Translations under genes and position numbers: made by a program
In this document: one piece after another, positions 7,210-16,020 of the stretch
Numbering within the stretch: position 1 is the stretch's first letter
Layout of the letters: every line of letters begins with the position of its first letter
IMG/VR virus record: IMGVR_UViG_3300010885_020868
Location: 1 to 64,000 of that record
Reading direction: 5' to 3' (one strand)
DNA from: a virus
DNA length: 64,000 nt
The notes under the pieces: model-generated
What the model saw: only the letters and a program-made list of their open reading frames with translations
What the model was told of the DNA's origin: nothing
Databases searched by the model: none

Positions 7210-7795
7210 TGCAATCTCTCCTGAAATTTTTGACAAAATATTTTATTATAAAAATGTCATACTTGACCCTTTGGCTCTTATAAATTTAATTGAAAAAACA
7301 GACGAAAGATTATCTGAAAAAACATCTATTCCTAAATGGAATGAGTGGACAGCTAGCGGAGACGATCCATATTTTTTTGGATATCAAAAAAGATTTAATC
7401 ACGGAATAGAAAAAGAATCAGATCCAGATCTAATAGAAATTAGAGATATTTTAACTAATGCAATATTAGGAGCATCTAATGATTACGCAGAAAAAAATGA
7501 AATAAATATAGGATCACTTTCACCAATATCTATTAGCAAGTATTCTACTGGTAAATTCATGGGTCCCCATGTTGATTCTTATGGAGACGATAATTCTCCA
7601 GTAATATCTGTAGTTCTTTATTTAAACGATAGCTACACTGGAGGCGAGCTTAATTTTAAAAATCAAAATATTAAGATAAAACCAGAGGCTGGAAGCATTG
7701 TCATATTTCCATCAGTAGAACCTTACTACCACGAGTCTTTGCCAGTAACTGATGGCATTAAGTACATGTCTCCAGGATTTTGGAGTAAGCGCTAA
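7202..7795 (+). CDS. 2-oxoglutarate/Fe(II) dioxygenase 6
   Basis: A 197-aa protein, the smallest of the six. It has H123-x-D125 (GPHVDSYGDD), LNDSYTGGELNF, H177 (YYHES) and K187 (GIKYMS). The Lys cosubstrate residue puts it closer to dioxygenases 1 and 2. It resembles the stand-alone P4H-like proteins common in cyanophages. It is the last gene of the island; the next transcription unit starts with a new promoter at 7802. The RBS is AAAAGG. Confidence 0.88.
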   Translation: MFNAISPEIFDKIFYYKNVILDPLALINLIEKTDERLSEKTSIPKWNEWTASGDDPYFFGYQKRFNHGIEKESDPDLIEIRDILTNAILGASNDYAEKNEINIGSLSPISISKYSTGKFMGPHVDSYGDDNSPVISVVLYLNDSYTGGELNFKNQNIKIKPEAGSIVIFPSVEPYYHESLPVTDGIKYMSPGFWSKR

Positions 7796-7801
7796 ACCTA
7801 C

Positions 7802-7831
7802 TTGTATTCTAGTATTGTTTAGTGATACAAT
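7802..7831 (+). promoter_or_regulatory. promoter for the LamG-like gene
   Basis: TTGTAT (7802-7807), 18 bp, then TACAAT (7826-7831) preceded by TGA (extended -10). The ATG at 7840 lies 8 nt past the -10 box, so the transcript is leaderless or has only 1-2 leading bases. This geometry supports ATG 7840 over the GTG at 7822, which lies inside the promoter. Confidence 0.6.
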
Positions 7832-7839
7832 TAATTCAA

Positions 7840-9651
7840 ATGTCATATCAACTTAAAGTAATTAAAGATGCTCCTATAGGCTTTTGGCCTTTAGATGAGA
7901 CTTCTGGTACCACCGCATTAGACGTATCTGGCTGTGGAAACAATGGAACCTATTACGGATCTTTAACTACAAATATTCTTCCGCTTATTTCAGGTGGAGT
8001 TTCAGCAAGTAAAATTACAAATACAGCCTATGTGTCTTTGAGTGTGTCAAATGATTATGATGGAATTTTGGCAGACGGAGGCCTAGCCACTTTATATAAC
8101 TCAGACAATGACTTTTCTTTAGAAGTTTGGTTTTATCCTCAAATAACTACAACATCTCTAACTCCCATTCTTGCCGATTTAAATAATAAAGTCGGAATAT
8201 TCTACGAAAAAGGAAACCTAGTATTTTTAGCAGCAGGAGAAAGATTAGATTACACTGTTCCTTATCTTAAAAGAGCCATGCATGTTGTTGCAAATTACTC
8301 TACATCTAATATATCACTATCTTTAAATGGAAAAAGAGTTGCGTCAAAAAACATTAACTCCCCTAAGTTTGCAAATACAGCATTAAATTTAAAGATTGGT
8401 CCAACTTTATCTTCTTTAGATTCTTTTATAGTAGACGCCCCAGCAGTATACAGATATTCTTTGTCTATTAGCGACATAGCTAGACACTATCTATATAGCA
8501 GATCAGTAGACTATGCACAGATAGCGGTACCAGAACAGGGCACCATGTTTGATATAAGCGATAAAAATATATTTAAACCTTTTACATATATTCTTCCACA
8601 AAACAACGATTTTGAAATTGCTGTCAATTCAGATACTTATTATGATAAATTAAATAATTGGTTGTCTTTTATTCAAACCGATACAGCACAATCTAAAACT
8701 TTTACCATGCAAGATTATTTTTTAGTACCAATTACAACTGGCCTAAATAGCTCAAAGGTTGAATGGTACGGAGATAATGGAATATCAATTGAAACTAGTC
8801 TAACTGGAGAAGCAGGATCTTGGGAGTATTGCACTAACGGCCAAAGTGTGCCTCAATATAAAACGGGTTCGGTAAATTTTCAACAGTCTGGCTTACTTCA
8901 TTTTAAAATAACTATGACCAGTGCAGACACAAGCAAAATCCTGCCATTACTACAGTATGTTGGTTTCTATTTTTATACTAATAAAGAATTTGTATCTAAC
9001 AATTCGGGAATGTCTATTCGTTCAAAACAGCCATTAGGCGGAGACATTAATTTAACAACATGGGAATATAATTTAGGCACAGACAATTATCCTATATTGT
9101 CTAGGCATTCAGAAAATGGAATAATTCCATCTGAGGCTGGATTTTATATAAATACAATTAGAGATATTAGTACGGTAGAAATGTTCTTTACCCCTAAAAC
9201 TCTAACTAAAAATTGTCTTCTTTATTCAGAGTATAACTCTAATGTAATATCTTACCTATGGTCAAATTCTGGGGCCATAACAAAAAGTAATATATCTGCT
9301 ATTTATGTAAATGGCGTAAATCGAACCTCAGCAACAAACATCTCATCATTTTTAAAAGAGGGAGAGATTTGTCACATAGTACTGTGCCTAAATCAGCCTA
9401 TTTCAGGAGACATTTGGTTTAATGTTAAAGTTTCAAACAACCTTTGGACAAATGGTGGCGGCAAGAATTTATACAAGAATATAACCCTTTACCCGTCGCA
9501 ACTAACACAAGCAGAAGCTCAAAATCATTATTACCTCTATACTGACAGAGCCTCAGCTACCGCAATAGACAGCCAAAATAGTTCAATTACCCTGACAGAA
9601 GAACATGTAAACGCATATGATAATGACTGGGTAGTCATTAAAAGCGTCTAA
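7840..9651 (+). CDS. LamG/concanavalin-like virion surface protein
   Basis: A 603-aa protein from ATG 7840 (an upstream GTG at 7822 sits within the promoter). Residues about 10-190 form a LamG-type jelly roll: APIGFWPLDETSG, a DVSGCGNNGTY loop, SLEVWFYP and LSLNGKRV are the usual landmarks. A second, weaker concanavalin-like region follows the FQQSGLLHFKITMTS segment toward the C-terminus (VEMFFTPKTLT...HIVLCLNQP). Such proteins bind glycans or decorate virions. It lies between the island and the portal gene, so a receptor-binding or decoration role is probable. Confidence 0.75.
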   Translation: MSYQLKVIKDAPIGFWPLDETSGTTALDVSGCGNNGTYYGSLTTNILPLISGGVSASKITNTAYVSLSVSNDYDGILADGGLATLYNSDNDFSLEVWFYPQITTTSLTPILADLNNKVGIFYEKGNLVFLAAGERLDYTVPYLKRAMHVVANYSTSNISLSLNGKRVASKNINSPKFANTALNLKIGPTLSSLDSFIVDAPAVYRYSLSISDIARHYLYSRSVDYAQIAVPEQGTMFDISDKNIFKPFTYILPQNNDFEIAVNSDTYYDKLNNWLSFIQTDTAQSKTFTMQDYFLVPITTGLNSSKVEWYGDNGISIETSLTGEAGSWEYCTNGQSVPQYKTGSVNFQQSGLLHFKITMTSADTSKILPLLQYVGFYFYTNKEFVSNNSGMSIRSKQPLGGDINLTTWEYNLGTDNYPILSRHSENGIIPSEAGFYINTIRDISTVEMFFTPKTLTKNCLLYSEYNSNVISYLWSNSGAITKSNISAIYVNGVNRTSATNISSFLKEGEICHIVLCLNQPISGDIWFNVKVSNNLWTNGGGKNLYKNITLYPSQLTQAEAQNHYYLYTDRASATAIDSQNSSITLTEEHVNAYDNDWVVIKSV

Positions 9652-9676
9652 TATTGTCAGGCACAATGACACAGTA

Positions 9677-9705
9677 TGGACTTTGATTCAAAGTAATGGT
9701 AGAAT
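9677..9705 (+). promoter_or_regulatory. probable promoter upstream of the head genes
   Basis: TGGACT (9677-9682), 17 bp, TAGAAT (9700-9705) with TGG before the -10 box. ATG 9714 is 8 nt downstream. An inverted repeat ACTTTG-ATT-CAAAGT (9680-9694) sits inside the spacer and could be an operator, although 6-bp arms can occur by chance. Confidence 0.5.
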
Positions 9706-9713
9706 AATGATCT

Positions 9714-10058
9714 ATGGATATTAATAATGTAAACTCAAAAATTCTAGAAGAGGAGTCCACTCTTGGAATTTATGTCTGGGAAATGCCAGATGGAAGGTGG
9801 ATAGGCGATGACGAAGGAAACTACCTCTCAGTCACTTCCAAAAAAGGAAATGTTGACCGCATGGATGCCATTACTAGAGAAGTACGCACGTTTGGTATAT
9901 ATGAGGGCAGGCCTTTATTCCTTTCAGCAAGAAGAAAAATTGATGACGAAGAATTTGAATATCAAAACCAAAGACTTAAATGGGGACTAGTTCCAGATCC
10001 GCTTGATATTGGAAACTATAAAGATGAAGTTAAAAAGTATGGTAATTTAAGGGGATAA
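9714..10058 (+). CDS. hypothetical protein preceding portal
   Basis: A 114-aa protein, rich in acidic residues and aromatic turns (YVWEMPDGRWIGDDEGNYLS, RTFGIYEGRPLFLSARR, KWGLVPDPLDIGNY). I recognise no domain. It lies 2 bases before the portal gene and shares the promoter at 9677, so a head-related role is likely. The ATG at 9714 is supported by the -10 box 8 nt upstream. Confidence 0.65.
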   Translation: MDINNVNSKILEEESTLGIYVWEMPDGRWIGDDEGNYLSVTSKKGNVDRMDAITREVRTFGIYEGRPLFLSARRKIDDEEFEYQNQRLKWGLVPDPLDIGNYKDEVKKYGNLRG

Positions 10059-10060
10059 AG

Positions 10061-11647
10061 ATGGAATTTATTGAAGAAGAAAATGAGGCAGGAGAACAAA
10101 TTCAGCTATCTAATGTTGCTGATTGGTTCTCATTTAATAAGTCTACAGAAGTTACAAGTAACGATCCTTTTACTATAGACCTAGATGGAATTAAAAAGCT
10201 TAATGGATTAAGTCCAGCATTTCGACGTAAAGTAGGGCGTGAGTTTACAAAATCATTTACAGGAATTGAAGAAACTGGAACACAGCAAAATCTTCTAGCA
10301 CAGGCAATTACTGGCTACGCTATGTTTGATTTAATTGAACCAACATATAACCTAGAGTATCTATCTCAAATCTATGAGACATCTACATATAACTACGCAG
10401 CGATTAATGCTAAGGTTTCAAATATTGTTGGACTAGGATATGATTTTATTGAAACTAAGAAAACAAATGACGCCTTTGATTCTATTTCAGATGATAGACA
10501 ATTAGAACGGGCACGAAAGAAGATTAGTAAATTAAGACAGGATCTACAAGGATGGCTTGACCAAACAAATGATGAAGACACCTTTACTCAAACTTTAATT
10601 AAGGTGTATACAGACTATGAAGCTACAGGAAATGGTTTCCTAGAAATTGGCAGAACAACTGCTGGAGACATTGGCTATATTGGGCATATCCCAGCAAAGA
10701 CTATGCGTATCCGTAGACTGCGTGATGGCTTTATTCAATTGCTTTATGGCAAGGCTGTATACTTTAGAAACTTTGAAGATATGGATACCCCAAGTCCAAT
10801 TACTTCTCAAGAGGATCGCCCAAATGAGGTTATTCATTTTAAGAAATATACCCCTATGAATAATTATTATGGTATCCCAGATATTATTGCTTCACAAATG
10901 GCATTGGCTGGAAATGAATATTCAGGTAGATATAACCTAGATTATTTCCAAAATAAAGCGGTACCAAGATATATTATTACAGTAAAGGGAGCAAAGCTTT
11001 CTCCTGAATCAGAACGTAAATTACTTGAATTTTTCCAGGTTGGACTAAAGGGTAAAAATCACAGATCCCTATATGTTCCGCTTCCTGCTGATACTCCAGA
11101 TTCAAAAGTTGAATTTAAAATGGAGCCAATTGAAGCTGGTAATCAAGAAGGCTCATTTGAGAAGTATCGTAAATCTAATAGAGATGAAATTCTATTGGCT
11201 CACCGTGTACCAATTAATAAAATTGGAACTCCAGAAGGAGTTAATTTAGCGGTAGCCAGAGATGCCGATAAAACATTTAAAGAGCAGGTTTGCCGACCAG
11301 CTCAAATGATTTTAGAAAAGAAATTAAATAGAATATTCTCTGAAAAGACAGATGCCCTACAACTTAAATTTAATGAATTAACTTTGACCGACGAAGATAC
11401 TCAGTCTAAAATTGATGAGCGTTATTTAAGAATGCAGGTAATTACCCCTAATGAAGTTAGACTTAGAAAGGGCATGATTCCTCTAGAAGGCGGAGACAAA
11501 GTAATTGAATTAAAGCCACAACAGGCAGCAGATCAACAGGCTAAATCTACTGGAAATAAAACTAGAGATCAACAAAGATCTGCAACTTCCCCAGATAAAT
11601 CTGGTGAGGCTAGAAATCCAAAGGGCGATGGCGCCCAAGTTGACTAA
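10061..11647 (+). CDS. portal protein
   Basis: A 528-aa protein, the usual size for siphovirus portals. The middle section shows portal landmarks: YNYAAINAKVSNIVGLGYDF, TDYEATGNGFLEIGR, then YIGHIPAKTMRIRR and VIHFKKYTPMNNYYGIPD, as in PBSX-type and related phage portals. Late residues EILLAHRVPINKIG and LNRIFSEK are also typical. The C-terminus (QQAADQQAKSTGNKTRDQQR) is disordered. It forms the dodecameric DNA gate at one capsid vertex and docks terminase. The RBS AAGGGGA is good. The protease and capsid genes follow directly, as expected. Confidence 0.88.
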   Translation: MEFIEEENEAGEQIQLSNVADWFSFNKSTEVTSNDPFTIDLDGIKKLNGLSPAFRRKVGREFTKSFTGIEETGTQQNLLAQAITGYAMFDLIEPTYNLEYLSQIYETSTYNYAAINAKVSNIVGLGYDFIETKKTNDAFDSISDDRQLERARKKISKLRQDLQGWLDQTNDEDTFTQTLIKVYTDYEATGNGFLEIGRTTAGDIGYIGHIPAKTMRIRRLRDGFIQLLYGKAVYFRNFEDMDTPSPITSQEDRPNEVIHFKKYTPMNNYYGIPDIIASQMALAGNEYSGRYNLDYFQNKAVPRYIITVKGAKLSPESERKLLEFFQVGLKGKNHRSLYVPLPADTPDSKVEFKMEPIEAGNQEGSFEKYRKSNRDEILLAHRVPINKIGTPEGVNLAVARDADKTFKEQVCRPAQMILEKKLNRIFSEKTDALQLKFNELTLTDEDTQSKIDERYLRMQVITPNEVRLRKGMIPLEGGDKVIELKPQQAADQQAKSTGNKTRDQQRSATSPDKSGEARNPKGDGAQVD

Positions 11648-11664
11648 GACCACTCAACTACTAT

Positions 11665-11693
11665 TTGCCTTTTTATCGACAAAAAGATAAAAT
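11665..11693 (+). promoter_or_regulatory. promoter of protease and capsid genes
   Basis: TTGCCT (11665-11670), 17 bp, TAAAAT (11688-11693), then ATG 11701 after 7 nt. The TTGCCTTT -35 element is shared with the tail-tube promoter at 17306. The position makes ATG 11701 the probable start and excludes the TTG at 11665, which is itself the -35 box. Confidence 0.65.
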
Positions 11694-11700
11694 TGAACAT

Positions 11701-13026
11701 ATGAATATCGAGAAATCACATTGGTCTAGTGAGGGTGAAAACCTTCACTTATCAGTTCCATTCACAAAGGTAAACCGAGAGAAAAGAACAGTCTCTGGTT
11801 TTGCTACATTGGATAATGTAGATCAGACAGGCGATGTTGTAACTGCCGAAGCTAGCATTAAGGCATTTGAAAATTTTAGAGGCAACCTCCGTGAAATGCA
11901 TCAAGCAGTTGCAGTGGGCAAAGTTGTTTCATTTAAGCCAGAAACTTATTATGATCAGGCTACTAAGAAATTTTATAATGGAGTTTATGTAACTTCATAC
12001 ATATCAAAGGGAGCACAGGATACTTGGGAAAAAGTTCTTGACGGGACCCTTGCTGGTTTTTCAATCGGTGGAAAGATTAAAGATTCAGATAATGAAGTTA
12101 ACAAAGCAACAGGAAAATCAGTTCGTTTTATTAAAGACTATGACCTAGTTGAACTATCAATTGTTGATTCTCCAGCAAATGAATTATGTAATATTTTTTC
12201 AATTGAAAAAGTTAATGGCGCAATGGTTTATAAAGGTATTGCTGCAGAAATGAATACAGAAAATATTTTTTATTGTGAAGATAGTAATTCAGTTTTTATG
12301 TCAACTGAAAAAACATTTGACTCTCCAGTATCTGGAAAGCCAGCAGTTTTAATTGGTTGGGTAGAAACTGCAGATGTAAATAAAGCGAAAGAAGTAGAAA
12401 AGATTCTTGATTCATTTAGATCAAGATTTACGTTGCCTGAAACACAAACAATTGCAAAACAGGCAAACGCAGAAGGAGGTAATGAAGTGTCAGAAAATAT
12501 AGAAAACGTAGTTGCAGAAGATGCAGTAGCACCAGAAGCAATCGTAGAAGAAACACCAGTTGCTGCTGAAGAAGCACCAGCTGTTGAAGAAGCTCCTGCA
12601 GAAGATGCAGTAGCAGACGCTTCTGCTGAATCTCTGGAAAAGGCAGCCAATGTATCAGAAGTTATGGTTGATGAACCTGATTTTGCAAAAATGTTAGGTG
12701 ATTTAAAAGGCTTTTTCTCAGAAACTCTATTCAAGGCGTCAGAAACAAATGCTGCACAGGTAACTGCTATCAAAGATACAGTAGAATCTTTCAGCAAGAG
12801 TGTTGATACTAGAATTTCAGAGTTGGCAGAACAACATACAGCACTATCAGCTGCTGTAAATGAAATCAAGGGCACCATTGATGGTGTTCAAAAGCGTGTA
12901 GATGCTGTTGAAGGCGAAACCGCAATTAAGAAGTCTTCAGATCTTGGCGGATCTGAAGTTGTAACAAAATCAAAATCAAAATGGAACGGTTCTTTCCTCG
13001 GTTCCGTAAATGAAATATTTAACTAA
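11701..13026 (+). CDS. prohead protease (S78/HK97 type) fused to scaffold-like region
   Basis: A 441-aa protein from ATG 11701. Residues 1-170 are an S78-family prohead protease: VSGFATLDNVDQTGDVV near the start, catalytic His67 (REMHQAV), nucleophile Ser121 (AGFSIGG) and the following YDLVELSIVDSPAN strand. After residue 260 comes a long acidic Ala/Glu/Val-rich stretch, then a predicted helical region (FFSETLFKA, VESFSKSVDTRISELAEQ), which resembles a scaffolding domain. The protease would cleave scaffold and capsid subunits during maturation. A one-polypeptide protease plus scaffold just before the capsid gene is a known arrangement. The basic tail (KSKSKWNGSFLGSVNEIF) may be a self-cleavage product. 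Confidence 0.85.
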   Translation: MNIEKSHWSSEGENLHLSVPFTKVNREKRTVSGFATLDNVDQTGDVVTAEASIKAFENFRGNLREMHQAVAVGKVVSFKPETYYDQATKKFYNGVYVTSYISKGAQDTWEKVLDGTLAGFSIGGKIKDSDNEVNKATGKSVRFIKDYDLVELSIVDSPANELCNIFSIEKVNGAMVYKGIAAEMNTENIFYCEDSNSVFMSTEKTFDSPVSGKPAVLIGWVETADVNKAKEVEKILDSFRSRFTLPETQTIAKQANAEGGNEVSENIENVVAEDAVAPEAIVEETPVAAEEAPAVEEAPAEDAVADASAESLEKAANVSEVMVDEPDFAKMLGDLKGFFSETLFKASETNAAQVTAIKDTVESFSKSVDTRISELAEQHTALSAAVNEIKGTIDGVQKRVDAVEGETAIKKSSDLGGSEVVTKSKSKWNGSFLGSVNEIFN

Positions 13027-13041
13027 GGTAGGTAAAAAATA

Positions 13042-14088
13042 ATGAGCAATGAACTATTAAAAGATATTGCAGCTGGCGCAGTAGCGACAGCAGGATTCGC
13101 TTCCACTTCAGGTGGAACAGGAATTCACACCGCTTCCGAAAACGGCAACGGTGGTTTACTTAACCCAGAACAATCAGCTCGCTTCCTAGACTATATGTTC
13201 GACGCAACCGTAATTGGTAAGGTCGCACGTACAGTACGCATGAAGGCAGATACAACCGAGATTGATCGTATTGGTGTTGGCGAGAAGCTTATGAAGCTCG
13301 CTACAGAAGGTTCAGATACCGCAACAAACGGTGCTGTAACATTCTCAAAGATTTCTTTGACAACAAAGAAACTTCGCATGGATTGGGAACTTTCAACTGA
13401 GTCTCTAGAAGACAACATTGAAGGTCCAGATCTAGAAGATCATATTGCACGTATGATGGCAACACAAGCTGGTAATGACATTGAAGACGTAGTTCTTAAT
13501 GGTAATACCGCATTGTCATCAGACGCACTTTACAAGTCATTCAATGGTATTGTAAAGAAGGCTAAGACCTATGGTAATGTTGTAGATGCAGGTGGAGCAG
13601 CCGTTTCTCGTGCTGTATTCAACTCAGCTCTTAAGGCACTTCCACGTAAGTACAAGCAACGTCGTACAGACCTTCGCTTCCTTGCTGGTTCAAACCTGGT
13701 CCAAGACTTCCTATATAACAACAGCATTGGAACAAACCAAACAATTCCACAGGATATTGCTTCAAGCATAATCCGTGGTGAGGTTGCCCCACTAGGCGGA
13801 CCTGCAGGATACGTAGCTCCTTACGCATTTGGTATTCCAATTGTTGAAGTTCCGCTACTTCCAGAGACACAGACTGGCGACTACTCAGGCGCAACTGGTT
13901 CACACGGAGATATCCACTTGACATTCCCAAATAACGTTGTTATTGGTATCAAGCGTGATGTAACTGTATATCGTTTCTTCTGGCCACGTAAAGACTCAAT
14001 CGAATATACAATGTATACTCGCGTTGGTGTCCAAATCGAACAAGCAAATGCTTGGGTTGTAGTAAAGAACGTTAAGGTTGCTTCTTAA
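13042..14088 (+). CDS. major capsid protein (HK97 fold)
   Basis: A 348-aa protein with landmarks of HK97-fold capsids: LLNPEQSARFLDYMFDATV at the start, KLRMDWELSTESLEDN in the middle (the long spine helix follows), IARMMATQAGNDIEDVVLNG, and C-terminal VVIGIKRDVTVYRFFWPRKD. It forms the icosahedral shell. All 16 arginine codons are CGT or CGC, unlike the AGA-rich neighbouring genes, a sign of selection for high expression. A strong intrinsic terminator follows at 14104. Position after the protease supports the call. Confidence 0.9.
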   Translation: MSNELLKDIAAGAVATAGFASTSGGTGIHTASENGNGGLLNPEQSARFLDYMFDATVIGKVARTVRMKADTTEIDRIGVGEKLMKLATEGSDTATNGAVTFSKISLTTKKLRMDWELSTESLEDNIEGPDLEDHIARMMATQAGNDIEDVVLNGNTALSSDALYKSFNGIVKKAKTYGNVVDAGGAAVSRAVFNSALKALPRKYKQRRTDLRFLAGSNLVQDFLYNNSIGTNQTIPQDIASSIIRGEVAPLGGPAGYVAPYAFGIPIVEVPLLPETQTGDYSGATGSHGDIHLTFPNNVVIGIKRDVTVYRFFWPRKDSIEYTMYTRVGVQIEQANAWVVVKNVKVAS

Positions 14089-14103
14089 TTAGAACAGCTA
14101 TAG

Positions 14104-14134
14104 AAAGGCCCCCGATTAATTTCGGGGGCTTTTC
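14104..14134 (+). terminator. intrinsic terminator after major capsid gene
   Basis: Stem GCCCCCGA (14108-14115) / TCGGGGGC (14122-14129) with a 6-nt loop, followed by TTTTC. It is a strong GC-rich hairpin in AT-rich DNA, isolating the capsid transcript. Confidence 0.92.
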
Positions 14135-14149
14135 ATTTTAATTTACTAA

Positions 14150-14158
14150 TGCTATAAT
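14150..14158 (+). promoter_or_regulatory. extended -10 promoter for connector genes
   Basis: TGCTATAAT (14150-14158), a TGn-extended -10 box directly after the capsid terminator. The -35 region overlaps the terminator T-tract (TTTTCA) and is poor. The gene at 14186 follows with RBS TAAGGAG, so this transcript has a leader. Confidence 0.65.
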
Positions 14159-14185
14159 AAACATACCTAGACTAAGGAGATTACC

Positions 14186-14590
14186 ATGTCATTCGAGACA
14201 TTAAAAGTTGCAGAATTAAGAAAAGTTGCAGAAGATTTTGCCGTAGACACAGACGGCTTAAAGAATAAAAATGATATTATTGCGGCATTATCAGAAGAAG
14301 GCGTGACCTGGGCTGTATATGCTAAGACGCTTAAGGATATTGAAAAGGCGGAAGAAGAAGATATTTCTGATGAGATACTTCCTAAGTTTGATCCAAAGAA
14401 GGATCAGGCAGAGGACACGGTACTTGTTAGAATGACTAGAGCTAATTTCAGATACGATATTTTAGGACATACCTTTACAAAGGATCATCCTTTTATTGCT
14501 ATGAATGAAAAAGATGCTCAATCAATTTTTGACAAGGAGGAAGGTTTTAGATTAGCTACCCCAAAAGAGGTTCAAGAGTTTTATAACTAA
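14186..14590 (+). CDS. small head-associated protein with SAP-like N-terminus
   Basis: A 134-aa protein. Residues 3-32 (TLKVAELRKVAEDFAVDTDG, then LKNKNDIIAAL) match the helix-turn-helix layout of SAP/Rho-N-like modules, which in phage head proteins often mark capsid-associated or DNA-contacting small proteins. The remainder includes an acidic segment and a compact domain (VLVRMTRANFRYDILGHTFT...HPFIAMNEKDAQSIF) like those of head fibre or decoration proteins. It is the first gene of the connector operon. RBS TAAGGAGA. Function is not proven. Confidence 0.7.
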   Translation: MSFETLKVAELRKVAEDFAVDTDGLKNKNDIIAALSEEGVTWAVYAKTLKDIEKAEEEDISDEILPKFDPKKDQAEDTVLVRMTRANFRYDILGHTFTKDHPFIAMNEKDAQSIFDKEEGFRLATPKEVQEFYN

Positions 14591-14605
14591 TCATTACCAA
14601 ATATA

Positions 14606-15592
14606 ATGGCTGAAGTTTATACAGAAAGTAGTACCCCCGTTAAAACTAAGATTTTTTACGGAGGAGAGGTAGTAGACGCAGACGGAGCTGTTTCTGTAAC
14701 TATTTATGATGTTACAGAAGATCCAGCAATTGTTCCTTCGCTGAATCCCACCACCTCACTTGCTGTATTAACAGCAACTAAGTTAGACAATGATTTTGGA
14801 ACATATCAAATTATTCTTCCAAGGACATATACAACCAGACAAAGAAAATTTAAATTTGTCTGGAGTTACCTTATAAATTCAGTTGCTCATTATTATACAA
14901 CTTACACAGATGTAGTTACCCCATATGCTAATTTAGCAGAAGTCTATGAAGACTTAAATATTGGAACAGATCCTAGCGATCCAAATTACAAGACGTATCA
15001 TGAATTAAGAATGGCAGAAAAGTACGGAAGAAAGATAATTGAAAATTATTGTAATCAGCAATTTTCTGTATATGATGATGTTCAAGTTGCATATGGAGCT
15101 GGAACAGATATTCTTCCACTGCCCTTTAAGTTGCTACAGATACATGAGATATACGCAAACGATATCTTGCTAATAGATAATGTTAACTCAATTAATAATT
15201 GGAATTATCATCCAGTAATATCAGAGACTGGATTTGGAGTTAGAGTGGACAGAACTTATGATCTGGACAATACAGTTTATATTGCTAATGGCATGGTTCC
15301 TCCAACAGTAAATGATTTAAATTATGGCGGAGCATTTCAAAAAAATGTAAGATATAAAATTCAGGGTAAATTTGGCTGGGATAAAGTTCCAGATAATGTT
15401 GAAGAAGCCTGTATTGTTTTAATGAAAGATTACTTCTCTAAAGATCAGCGCTGGAAAGAAAAATATATTAAAAACGTACAAGCATTTGACTGGAAGTTTG
15501 AATATACTGGCGATGCCTATAAGGGTACAGGTAATCTATATGCCGACCAATTATTAAACCCATATGTAGTAAATGGTATGGTTGTAATCTAA
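14606..15592 (+). CDS. head-tail connector protein (adaptor)
   Basis: A 328-aa protein. An N-terminal beta domain (PVKTKIFYGGEVVDADGAVSV) precedes a helical adaptor-like part (YEDLNIGTDPSDPNYKTYHE, then AEKYGRKIIENYCNQQFSVY) that is the usual signature of gp6/gp15-type connectors in actinophages. The C-terminal region (KVPDNVEEACIVLMKDYFSK) is also typical. It would bind below the portal. The stop overlaps the next start by one base (TAATG). The order after the capsid gene supports the role. Confidence 0.75.
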   Translation: MAEVYTESSTPVKTKIFYGGEVVDADGAVSVTIYDVTEDPAIVPSLNPTTSLAVLTATKLDNDFGTYQIILPRTYTTRQRKFKFVWSYLINSVAHYYTTYTDVVTPYANLAEVYEDLNIGTDPSDPNYKTYHELRMAEKYGRKIIENYCNQQFSVYDDVQVAYGAGTDILPLPFKLLQIHEIYANDILLIDNVNSINNWNYHPVISETGFGVRVDRTYDLDNTVYIANGMVPPTVNDLNYGGAFQKNVRYKIQGKFGWDKVPDNVEEACIVLMKDYFSKDQRWKEKYIKNVQAFDWKFEYTGDAYKGTGNLYADQLLNPYVVNGMVVI

Positions 15593-16020
15593 TGAATGAT
15601 TTAATTTATCCAATGCTCTATATGAAAATGGATGTATATAGGCAAGTAGATTCTCAAGATGCATCTACTGGAGCAATTAAGAAAGAATGGAATTTTTACG
15701 AGACTATTCCATGTAGCGCTAAAGGAACTATTACTAATTCTTCTACATCAAGAGGCGGAGACAAAGAAGTATACTCTACTAAATATGCTTATAATCAATT
15801 CATAGATGTTAGAACTTTAAGAAAATTAAACTCAAGAGAAAAAATAACCAATATCTCAAATCAAGCAGGAGAAGTTATTTGGGAAGAACTAAATTATCCC
15901 ACTAGCACTCCGACAGTATTTGAAGTAACAGGAACAACTCCAATCACCGACCCGTTTGGCAGTATCCTAGGATATAACTCAACTCTTAAGAGATCGGAAA
16001 ATCAACAAATTGGCATCTAG
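15592..16020 (+). CDS. head closure / head-tail joining protein
   Basis: A 142-aa protein, starting at the TAATG overlap. It is beta-rich with features of head-completion proteins (LYMKMDVYRQVDSQDASTGA, EWNFYETIPCSAKG, TKYAYNQFIDVRTLRKLNSR). It lies between an adaptor-like gene and the neck-like gene 16010. No enzymatic motif. The assignment rests on gene order and size. Confidence 0.6.
   Translation: MNDLIYPMLYMKMDVYRQVDSQDASTGAIKKEWNFYETIPCSAKGTITNSSTSRGGDKEVYSTKYAYNQFIDVRTLRKLNSREKITNISNQAGEVIWEELNYPTSTPTVFEVTGTTPITDPFGSILGYNSTLKRSENQQIGI

Noticed and set aside
9680-9694. Inverted repeat ACTTTG-ATT-CAAAGT as an operator
   Set aside because: Arms of 6 bp are expected by chance in AT-rich DNA; noted inside the promoter entry only.
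12270-12878. A 202-codon open frame on the minus strand inside the protease/scaffold gene
   Set aside because: It is the mirror image of the Ala/Glu-rich scaffold region, made of Ser/Ala repeats with no RBS or promoter; every other gene is on the plus strand.
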